This document shows positions 1 through 5,099 of a stretch of DNA of 5,099 nt, piece by piece (position 1 is the stretch's first letter; every line of letters starts with the position of its first letter). Both the position numbers and the translations under genes were made by a program. The DNA is taken from NCBI GenBank assembly GCA_029880385.1, contig JAOUOM010000217.1, positions 1 through 5,099 of the forward strand, written 5' to 3'. The notes beneath the pieces are model-generated. The model searched no databases, was not told the origin of the DNA, and was given only the letters and a program-made list of their open reading frames with translations. This DNA comes from Cyclobacteriaceae bacterium (lineage in GTDB: Bacteria; Bacteroidota; Bacteroidia; Cytophagales; Cyclobacteriaceae).

Positions 1-225
1 GACAAGGGCATCCTGCTGAAGCCCGGTTTTGTAACCCAGGACGATCTGTCCGACAGCAACCTGGAAGAATACATCGCCGTGTACCTGCCGCACAGTTATA
101 ATTTTTCCGGCAACCTTTTTTTTGTGAAAAAATCGAAAATAATACCCCTGACAGGCAGTAATTCTGAAATAATGAAATACATAGTTTCTGCAGGGATCAC
201 AGGCAAAATCAAAAAAAACAGGTAA
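1..225 (+). CDS. DUF502 family membrane protein, C-terminal part (5' end outside window)
   Basis: Frame 1 is open from the first base to a TAA at 223-225, giving 74 residues with no start codon in the window, so this is the tail of a gene that begins to the left. The visible part resembles the C-terminal end of the DUF502 family (PF04367): a beta-rich stretch with LPHSYNFSGNLFFV (residues 29-42), then KIIPL (46-50), then the helix EIMKYIVSAGI (56-66). The family pattern is roughly 'VPTTPNPTSGxLxxVP...V..L.M..E.A.K.IISGG'. Family members normally have two N-terminal membrane helices, which would lie outside this window. Their biochemical role is not established. The frame ends in a lysine-rich tail encoded partly by a run of eight A (211-218). 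No terminator hairpin is visible between its stop and the next promoter candidate. The family call comes from remembered pattern only, without a profile search. Confidence 0.75.
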   Translation, partial: DKGILLKPGFVTQDDLSDSNLEEYIAVYLPHSYNFSGNLFFVKKSKIIPLTGSNSEIMKYIVSAGITGKIKKNR

Positions 226-250
226 CGACAGCAAACTTCTTTGGATTTCT

Positions 251-281
251 TTTGAAATATCGAAATAACATCCATACTTTG
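251..281 (+). promoter_or_regulatory. Candidate Bacteroidota-type promoter for the arginine operon
   Basis: TTTG at 251-254 is followed after exactly 19 nt by ATACTTTG at 274-281. The Bacteroidota primary sigma consensus is TTTG-N19-TAnnTTTG. The upstream box, the spacing and the TTTG half of the downstream box fit; the TA pair is shifted by one base (TA at 275-276). Transcription would begin around 285-290, only some 6-11 nt before the ATG of the short leader frame at 296. That arrangement suits a leader-peptide attenuator. The call is by inspection only, in an AT-rich region where partial matches are easy to find. Confidence 0.5.
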
Positions 282-295
282 CAGCGAAATTAAAA

Positions 296-367
296 ATGAA
301 CACAAACGCCTACATATCAATGCCTATTTTTTCTCCGGTCAACCCGGGTAGGCGTAGGCCTGTGTAA
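296..367 (+). CDS. Putative arginine leader peptide (23 codons, Arg-Arg-Arg run)
   Basis: ATG at 296-298 opens a frame of 23 codons that stops at TAA 365-367. The peptide begins MNTNAYIS and ends GRRRPV; residues 19-21 are Arg, encoded by AGG CGT AGG at 350-358. There is no other Arg in the peptide. It sits right after a promoter candidate and 82 nt before the first gene of an arginine biosynthesis operon, and its Arg codons fall inside a segment able to pair with both an upstream and a downstream segment. This is the expected layout of a leader peptide whose translation senses charged tRNA-Arg: ribosomes would pause at the Arg run when arginine is short. The peptide itself probably has no other function. 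An in-frame ATG at 320 could start a shorter version that keeps the Arg run. No Shine-Dalgarno is seen, as for the other genes here. Expression is inferred, not shown. Confidence 0.65.
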   Translation: MNTNAYISMPIFSPVNPGRRRPV

Positions 368-396
368 TTTTGTATAGACCGCCTACGGGGTGGTCT
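306..396 (+). promoter_or_regulatory. Putative arginine attenuator: four segments with mutually exclusive stems
   Basis: Four segments can pair in competing ways. Segment 1 (306-313, ACGCCTAC) is perfectly complementary over 8 bp to segment 2 (348-355, GTAGGCGT). Segment 2 (348-354) is also perfectly complementary over 7 bp to segment 3 (380-386, CGCCTAC), extendable by 343-345 with 387-389 across a 2-nt bulge. Segment 3 (376-383, AGACCGCC) pairs with segment 4 (389-396, GGTGGTCT) over 8 bp with one G-U pair and a 5-nt loop. So 1:2 and 3:4 can coexist, while 2:3 excludes both. Segment 2 contains the AGG CGT AGG codons of the leader frame, so a ribosome stalled there would mask it and favour 3:4; a ribosome that finishes and leaves would allow 2:3. 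No U-run directly follows any stem. The nearest T-rich tract is at 411-421, about 14 nt past 3:4, within a C/T-rich, G-poor stretch (394-438). Whether output is intrinsic termination, Rho action or translation control is unknown. Confidence 0.55.
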
Positions 397-449
397 CCTT
401 CCCAATCATACTTTTTCTTTTCACATCGTTTCTTATCGAAGATTAAACC

Positions 450-1085
450 ATGAATATGTTTACAGTTCAGGTGGCTACTTCTGCTCATACCGAATATGCA
501 GATCAAATCTGCACCATGATAGAGGAAAGTGCCAGGCAGCGTGGGACAGGAATCGCCAAACGCTCACCAGAATACGTCAGGCAAAAAATGCTTGAAAACA
601 AGGCCATCATTGCCCTGAGTAAATCCAAACAATTGGCCGGCTTTTGCTACATCGAAAGTTGGGGCGAAAAACAATATGTAGCCAACTCAGGCCTCATCGT
701 CAATCCTGATTTCAGGGGGGAAGGACTGGCTACTGCCATCAAGAAAAAAGCCTTTGAGCACTCACGGAAAATGTTTCCTGATGCCAAGCTGTTTGGGTTG
801 ACCACATCGCTCCCGGTGATGAAAATCAATTCAGACCTGGGGTATATACCCGTCACCTACAACCAACTGACAACCGACGAAACCTTCTGGAAAGGGTGCC
901 AGAGTTGTGTGAACTTTGAAATCCTGCAAAGTAAAAACAAAGCCAACTGTATGTGCACGGCCATGCTGTTTGATGCCAAAGCAAAAAAACAGAAGAAGTG
1001 GGATTTCATAAAAAAATCAAAACTGTATGCACGGTTCATGCAGATAAAAAAGAAAAAATTAGCAAAAGAAACCAAAGTATCATGA
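450..1085 (+). CDS. GNAT-family acyltransferase, likely N-acylglutamate synthase (first step of arginine synthesis)
   Basis: This 211-residue protein has a GNAT fold. The acyl-CoA binding motif A is clear: a beta strand GLIVNP (81-86) followed by the pyrophosphate loop FRGEGLA (88-94) and its helix, which fits the R/Q-x-x-G-x-G/A signature. The reaction inferred is acyl transfer from acetyl-CoA or succinyl-CoA to the amino group of glutamate. That rests on its place as first gene of an arg operon lacking any other synthase in view; I recall that a GNAT gene at the equivalent place in Bacteroides has been linked genetically to this step, unchecked here. It is not a classical ArgA, because there is no N-terminal amino-acid-kinase domain. 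After the GNAT core come four cysteines (C150, C153, C167, C169) spaced like a metal site, then a very lysine-rich tail (about 177-208). The start is at 450, with a second ATG two codons later. The stop overlaps the argG start by 4 nt (ATGA), suggesting translational coupling. The substrate is the least certain point. Confidence 0.75.
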   Translation: MNMFTVQVATSAHTEYADQICTMIEESARQRGTGIAKRSPEYVRQKMLENKAIIALSKSKQLAGFCYIESWGEKQYVANSGLIVNPDFRGEGLATAIKKKAFEHSRKMFPDAKLFGLTTSLPVMKINSDLGYIPVTYNQLTTDETFWKGCQSCVNFEILQSKNKANCMCTAMLFDAKAKKQKKWDFIKKSKLYARFMQIKKKKLAKETKVS

Positions 1086-2275
1086 GCAAGAAAGTAGTAT
1101 TGGCATTCAGCGGTGGCCTCGACACCTCCTACTGTGCGATGTACCTGTCTAAAGACCTGGGGTACGATGTAACGGCCGTCACGGTCAACACAGGCGGATT
1201 TAATGAAGACGACAGAAAGTTACTGGAAGAAAAAGCCAAAAAACTTGGGGTAGCCGCTTACGATTTTGTGGACGAAACGGAAAACTTCTACCAAAATGGC
1301 ATTAAATACCTCCTCTTTGGTAATGTGCTCAAAAACAACACCTATCCCTTGTCTGTCAGTGCCGAACGGGTATTCCAGGCCGTGGCCATTGCCCATTATG
1401 CCAATAAAATAGGGGCATCAGCCATTGCCCACGGCAGTACGGGTGCGGGCAACGATCAGGTGCGCTTTGATCTTGTCTTTCAATCGCTGTGCCCGGGTGC
1501 CGAAATCATCACCCCCATCCGCGACCTCACGCTCTCCCGGGAAGAGGAAATAAACTATCTAAAAGAAAAGGGCGTTCAGGCCAATTGGGAAAAAGCCGCC
1601 TATTCGATCAATCAGGGCCTTTGGGGAACTTCCGTGGGGGGAAAAGAAACCCTTACCTCGCACCAGTACCTGCCCGAACAGGCCTTTCCAAGCCAATTGG
1701 AAAAACAAGGAACGGAGACGGTTTCCATCCAATTTGAAAAAGGTGAGCCGGTAGCCCTCAATGGCAAAGCGGATCATCCGGTTCGTGTCATTCAGTCACT
1801 CAACGCACTGGCCAAAACCTATGCCATCGGCCGCGATATTCACGTAGGTGACACGATCATCGGCATCAAAGGCCGCGTGGGTTTTGAAGCCCCTGCCCCC
1901 CTGATCCTGATCAAAGCCCACCATGCACTGGAGAAACACACCCTCAGCAAGCACCAGTTATTTATCAAAGACCAGACTTCTGCCTGGTACGGCAACCTGA
2001 TGCATGAAGGTCAATACCTCGACCCGGCCATGCGTGACCTGGAAGCATTCTTACAAAACAGCCAGGAATTTGTGACCGGCACCGTGGAAGTGCAGTTGGC
2101 ACCTTATCGTTTTCATATCATCGGCATTACCTCTGCCAATGACCTGATGCAATCTTCTTTTGGGCAATATGGCGAAATGAATAAAGGATGGACGGCACAG
2201 GATGCCCGTGGGTTTGCCAATATTTTTTCAAACCAGACCAAGTTGTATTACTCCCTGCATCATGACAAATTTTAG
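1082..2275 (+). CDS. argG: Argininosuccinate synthase
   Basis: ArgG joins citrulline and aspartate with ATP to form argininosuccinate, the penultimate step of arginine synthesis, in the cytoplasm. The protein is 397 residues, the usual family length. The N-terminal ATP pyrophosphatase loop reads AFSGGLDTS (8-16). A second diagnostic block, HGSTGAGNDQVRFD (117-130), corresponds to the canonical HG.TGKGNDQVRFE that contacts substrate. Later blocks are YSINQGLWGTSVGGKE (174-189) and GIKGRVGFEAPAP (261-273), which depart from the Proteobacterial wording and look like a lineage-specific ArgG variant. The frame is open upstream to an ATG at 998, but I chose ATG 1082 because MSKKVVLAFSGG is the normal N-terminus and because it overlaps the preceding stop by 4 nt as ATGA. 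The 3' end overlaps argC by 14 nt. Expression is presumably controlled with the operon by the upstream leader. Confidence 0.96.
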   Translation: MSKKVVLAFSGGLDTSYCAMYLSKDLGYDVTAVTVNTGGFNEDDRKLLEEKAKKLGVAAYDFVDETENFYQNGIKYLLFGNVLKNNTYPLSVSAERVFQAVAIAHYANKIGASAIAHGSTGAGNDQVRFDLVFQSLCPGAEIITPIRDLTLSREEEINYLKEKGVQANWEKAAYSINQGLWGTSVGGKETLTSHQYLPEQAFPSQLEKQGTETVSIQFEKGEPVALNGKADHPVRVIQSLNALAKTYAIGRDIHVGDTIIGIKGRVGFEAPAPLILIKAHHALEKHTLSKHQLFIKDQTSAWYGNLMHEGQYLDPAMRDLEAFLQNSQEFVTGTVEVQLAPYRFHIIGITSANDLMQSSFGQYGEMNKGWTAQDARGFANIFSNQTKLYYSLHHDKF

Positions 2276-3227
2276 AGTAGGGATCATCGGAGCGGCAGGC
2301 TATACGGCGGGCGAACTGCTCCGCCTGTTGATCCATCACCCAAACGTACAGGTCGTATTGGCACAAAGTGAAAGCCAGGCAGGAAAAAAAGTTTCCGATG
2401 TTCATACCGATCTGACGGGTGAGCTGGAATTGGAATTTTCTGAAACCATAGACAGCACCGGCCTGGATGTCGTTTTTCTCTGCAAAGGCCATGGCGAGTC
2501 GGTTCGGATCCTGCAGGAGCATCCGGATCTGCTGGCATGCCGGGTCATCGACCTGAGCCAGGATTATCGCCTGGCTGGAAATCACGGATTTGTCTATGGC
2601 CTGCCGGAAATCAACCGGGCGGCCATCCAATCGGGCAGCCTCATTGCCAATCCGGGGTGCTTTGCCACGTCCATCCAGCTGGGCCTGTTGCCTGCCATTA
2701 CCAATGGGTTTGTGAAAGGCGACATCCACGTATCGGGCATAACCGGCTCAACGGGTGCCGGACAGGGCTTTTCGCTGACCTCTCACTATAGCTGGCGCAA
2801 TGACAATGCCTCAGTCTACAAGCCCTTTACCCATCAGCACCTGAGTGAAATAGGTGAAACGTTTGCCCGCTCGGGATTTGATTTTCAAATCAATTTTATT
2901 CCCTACCGGGGGGCATTCACGCGTGGCATTATCACCACCTCCTACTTTGATTCGGACGTACCGGAAAATGAGCTTTTGGAACAATATCAGGCTTTTTATG
3001 CGGATCATCCCTTTACCCACGTCACCGACAAAAATCCTGACCTGAAAATGGTGACCAATACCAATAAGGCATTGGTATACCCTAAAAAAACAGGCAGCAA
3101 GGTAATGGTCATTTCGCTGATTGATAACCTGCTAAAGGGTGCATCGGGCCAGGCTGTCCAAAACATGAACCTGATCCTCGGACTTGATGAGTCGACGGGG
3201 CTGAAACTAAAAGGAACGGCTTTTTAA
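2262..3227 (+). CDS. argC: N-acetyl/N-succinyl-gamma-glutamyl-phosphate reductase
   Basis: ArgC uses NADPH to reduce N-acylglutamyl 5-phosphate to the semialdehyde, the third step of arginine synthesis. The 321-residue protein is of the shorter, type 1 length. It has an N-terminal Rossmann motif GIIGAAGYTAGELL (7-20), the catalytic cysteine C133 in the block ANPGCFAT (129-136), the TGSTGAGQG block (161-169), and a HLSEI block (193-197) whose H193 matches the family's catalytic histidine. It ends with DNLLKGASGQAVQNMN, close to the canonical DNLVKGAAGQAVQNMN. The usual F.PH..PM.RGI block appears as FIPYRGAFTRGI, a local divergence. The start at 2262 gives the normal MTNFRVGIIG N-terminus and lies inside the last codons of argG (14-nt overlap). 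An upstream in-frame ATG at 2202 would add 20 residues not typical of the family. The acyl group handled (acetyl or succinyl) cannot be read from the sequence. Confidence 0.95.
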   Translation: MTNFRVGIIGAAGYTAGELLRLLIHHPNVQVVLAQSESQAGKKVSDVHTDLTGELELEFSETIDSTGLDVVFLCKGHGESVRILQEHPDLLACRVIDLSQDYRLAGNHGFVYGLPEINRAAIQSGSLIANPGCFATSIQLGLLPAITNGFVKGDIHVSGITGSTGAGQGFSLTSHYSWRNDNASVYKPFTHQHLSEIGETFARSGFDFQINFIPYRGAFTRGIITTSYFDSDVPENELLEQYQAFYADHPFTHVTDKNPDLKMVTNTNKALVYPKKTGSKVMVISLIDNLLKGASGQAVQNMNLILGLDESTGLKLKGTAF

Positions 3228-3229
3228 CC

Positions 3230-4036
3230 ATGGAAACAAAAGACAAAAAAATCGCAATTCTGGGGGCAGGCAACCTCGGCATTGCCATTGCACAGGGGAT
3301 CGTACAAAAAAACCTGTTGCCACCAGGTCAAATTACCTTGACACGCAGGCACACCGATCCGCTCGAAAAAATGAAAGCAGACGGATTTCAGGTCACTACC
3401 CTGAATACCGAGGCAGTCGCATCGGCGGATTTGGTATTTTTATGTGTACAACCCAAGCAACTGCCTGCCCTGATGGATGAAATAAGGGGTAGCCTGTCCG
3501 AACATCAGGTATTGGTGTCGGTCATTACCGGGGTATCACTTGAGCAGATCGCCGGATATGCAAAAATGAATATTGCCATCGTACGTGCCATGCCCAATAC
3601 GGCCATTGCCATTGGCGAATCCATGACCTGCCTGGCTACCCGAGGAGGAGGTGACGCCCACCTTCCGTTTATAAAACAGGTTTTTAATGCCCTTGGCAAA
3701 ACCCTCGTGATAGAGGAGCGCCTCATGCAGGCTGCTACCGTGCTGGGTGCCAGCGGCGTGGCATTTTTCATGCGCTACCTTCGGGCAGCGACACAAGGGG
3801 GCATCCAGATGGGGTTTCACCCCGAAGAAGCACAAATGATTGCCGTGCAGACAGCCAAAGGGGCTGCCACCCTGATCCTGGAACATGGCAGCCATCCCGA
3901 AGTGGAAATCGATAAAGTAACAACGCCACAAGGCTGTACCATCGAAGGACTCAATGAAATGGAACACCAGGGATTCAGCTCTGCCCTTATCAAAGGGCTG
4001 ATGACCTCCTATCAAAAAATCAATACGATCAGCTAA
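3230..4036 (+). CDS. proC: Pyrroline-5-carboxylate reductase
   Basis: ProC reduces 1-pyrroline-5-carboxylate to proline with NAD(P)H, in the cytoplasm. The 268 residues match family length. The N-terminal dinucleotide motif is GAGNLG (12-17). The family block RAMPNTAIAIGESMT spans 119-133, and the C-terminal signature is VTTPQGCTIEGL (230-241), matching the ProC pattern VT.PGGTT..GL with Q and C in place of G and T. The substrate-loop region, usually SGSGPAY, reads GASGVAFF (173-180), so the usual proline is valine. This may be normal for Bacteroidota ProC, though I cannot confirm it here. It begins 2 nt after the argC stop, so it is clearly in the operon. Proline synthesis is not part of the arginine route. 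Its presence suggests joint control of the two pathways, or use of pyrroline-5-carboxylate formed from ornithine. No duplication or frame damage is seen. Confidence 0.92.
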   Translation: METKDKKIAILGAGNLGIAIAQGIVQKNLLPPGQITLTRRHTDPLEKMKADGFQVTTLNTEAVASADLVFLCVQPKQLPALMDEIRGSLSEHQVLVSVITGVSLEQIAGYAKMNIAIVRAMPNTAIAIGESMTCLATRGGGDAHLPFIKQVFNALGKTLVIEERLMQAATVLGASGVAFFMRYLRAATQGGIQMGFHPEEAQMIAVQTAKGAATLILEHGSHPEVEIDKVTTPQGCTIEGLNEMEHQGFSSALIKGLMTSYQKINTIS

Positions 4037-4074
4037 GGGGGACACACCTCAGTGATCGGTAAAAATATGTACTT

Positions 4075-5099
4075 ATGAAGCAATTTGACGTTTATCCCCG
4101 CTATGCCATCGACCTGGACCGAGGCGAAGGTTGTCTTGTGTATGACACGGCCGGACAATCCTATCTCGACCTTTATGGCGGCCATGCGGTCATCTCAATT
4201 GGCCACAGCCACCCGCATTATGTAAAACGGATTTCAGAGCAGTTAGCCAAAATTGGCTTTTACTCCAATTCAGTAAACCTCGCCATTCAGGATGAACTGG
4301 CTGCCAAACTGGGAGAAGCATGCGGTTTGCCCGATTACGACCTTTTTCTGTGCAACTCCGGTGCCGAAGCAAATGAAAATGCACTTAAACTGGCCTCGTT
4401 TCAAACAGGCAGAAAGAAATTCATTGTTTTCGAAAATGGATTTCACGGTCGTACATCTCTGGCTGTGGAAGCGACCGACAACAGCAAAATACAGGCCCCG
4501 GTCAATCATACCGGAAATATCATCCGGCTGCCCTTCAACGACCTGGAGGCGGTTAAAAAGGCCATGAGCAACGAAATAGCCGGGATCCTTGTCGAGGGGA
4601 TTCAGGGAATTGGCGGCATCTGCCTTCCTTCAAATGAGTTTCTGATTGGCCTTCGTGACCTTTGCCAGCAATACGATGCCATGCTGATACTCGACGAAAT
4701 CCAGTCGGGATACGGCCGAACCGGTGATTTCTTTTCCTTTGAGCCCGCCGGCATCCGGCCCGACATCATAACACTGGCCAAAGGCATGGGCAATGGCTTT
4801 CCTATCGGCGGTGTATTGATTGCGCCCCATATTTCGGCTTGGCCGGGTATGCTGGGCACTACATTTGGCGGTAATCCGCTGGCATGTGCGGCAGCATTAG
4901 CCGTCCTGGAAGTAATGAAAGAAGAAAACCTTCTGCAGCATACAAAAACAACAGGCACCTACCTGATCGATGAACTGGGGAAAATACCGGGGCTTGCCGA
5001 TGTACGGGGAAGAGGCCTGATGATTGGTATAGACCTGCCTGGATCCGCCAAAGACCTGCGGGCAGCCTTATTGAATACGTACCAAATATTTACCGGGTC
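4075..5099 (+). CDS. argD: Acetylornithine/succinylornithine aminotransferase (3' end outside window)
   Basis: This class III PLP-dependent aminotransferase transfers an amino group from glutamate to N-acylglutamate semialdehyde, giving N-acylornithine. The frame runs from ATG 4075 through 341 full codons plus two bases to the window edge, with the C-terminal part of the family missing. Visible motifs in order are: LDLYGGHAVISIGHSHP (31-47), the cofactor-phosphate loop NSGAEANE (94-101), FHGRT (123-127), the Asp-containing block LDEIQSGYGRTG (206-217; D207 contacts the PLP ring nitrogen), the PLP lysine K236 in LAKGMGNGFPIGG, and TTFGGNPLAC (262-271). The block VEGIQGIGGI (173-182) replaces the EPVQGEGG form common in Proteobacterial ArgD; I associate this wording with Bacteroidota enzymes. 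A 38-nt gap separates it from proC, the only sizeable gap in the operon, with no promoter or hairpin that I can defend. Acetyl versus succinyl preference cannot be decided from this sequence. Confidence 0.92.
   Translation, partial: MKQFDVYPRYAIDLDRGEGCLVYDTAGQSYLDLYGGHAVISIGHSHPHYVKRISEQLAKIGFYSNSVNLAIQDELAAKLGEACGLPDYDLFLCNSGAEANENALKLASFQTGRKKFIVFENGFHGRTSLAVEATDNSKIQAPVNHTGNIIRLPFNDLEAVKKAMSNEIAGILVEGIQGIGGICLPSNEFLIGLRDLCQQYDAMLILDEIQSGYGRTGDFFSFEPAGIRPDIITLAKGMGNGFPIGGVLIAPHISAWPGMLGTTFGGNPLACAAALAVLEVMKEENLLQHTKTTGTYLIDELGKIPGLADVRGRGLMIGIDLPGSAKDLRAALLNTYQIFTG

Noticed and set aside
96..320. 74-codon open frame on the minus strand across the DUF502 tail and promoter region
   Set aside because: It is antisense to a recognisable protein end and to the promoter candidate, and its translation matches no family I know; it is best explained as a chance frame.
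376..420. Classical intrinsic terminator formed by the 376-396 hairpin and the T-rich tract
   Set aside because: The T-tract begins about 14 nt after the stem rather than directly at its base, so I do not annotate it as a terminator.
226..449. ArgR-type operator or other repressor box upstream of the operon
   Set aside because: I looked for a palindrome of the ARG-box kind and found none convincing; the inverted repeats present are better explained as RNA stems of the leader.
998..1081. Upstream extension of argG to ATG 998
   Set aside because: It would lie wholly inside the GNAT gene and add 28 residues before the normal ArgG N-terminus; ATG 1082 fits the family and the ATGA overlap.
2202..2261. 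Upstream extension of argC to ATG 2202
   Set aside because: It adds 20 residues out of the argG coding region that the family does not have; MTNFRVGIIG at 2262 is the normal start.
3536..4045. 169-codon minus-strand frame under proC
   Set aside because: It is the shadow of a well-supported proC gene, with no recognisable domain in its translation.
4067..4078. Three-codon mini frame (ATG TAC TTA TGA) whose stop overlaps the argD start
   Set aside because: It is too short to distinguish from chance; a role in reinitiation at argD is possible but nothing else supports it.

Overview
The window reads as a bacterial chromosome segment from the Bacteroidota, probably the Cytophagales and relatives. 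The case rests on gene order and style. An acyltransferase of the GNAT fold, argG, argC, a proC homologue and argD run in one direction almost without gaps, an arrangement known from Bacteroidota arginine operons. No start codon is preceded by a clear Shine-Dalgarno sequence. The best promoter candidate resembles the Bacteroidota TTTG-N19-TAnnTTTG form.

Layout. Positions 1-225 hold the C-terminal end of a DUF502-family membrane protein, unrelated to arginine. Positions 226-449 are a regulatory region. It has a candidate promoter (251-281), a 23-codon open frame (296-367) with three consecutive arginine codons, and complementary segments that can fold into mutually exclusive hairpins (306-396). 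From 450 to the end run the operon genes: GNAT acyltransferase (450-1085), argG (1082-2275), argC (2262-3227), proC (3230-4036) and argD (4075, open at the right edge). The first three genes overlap by 4 and 14 nt and proC follows argC after 2 nt. A 38-nt gap precedes argD.

How the genes work together. The GNAT protein is the likely N-acylglutamate synthase (first step). ArgC reduces the acylglutamyl phosphate, ArgD transaminates the semialdehyde to acylornithine, and ArgG joins citrulline to aspartate near the end of the pathway. The kinase (argB), carbamoyltransferase, deacylase and argH are not in the window and are expected just downstream. In Bacteroidota the acyl group is often succinyl rather than acetyl; this sequence cannot decide that. 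ProC makes proline from pyrroline-5-carboxylate and links the operon to proline and ornithine metabolism.

The most interesting part is the leader. It looks like an arginine-sensing ribosome-mediated attenuator: promoter, short reading frame with an Arg-Arg-Arg run, and competing stems that share the Arg-codon segment. The control polarity is not settled, because no stem is directly followed by a U-tract.
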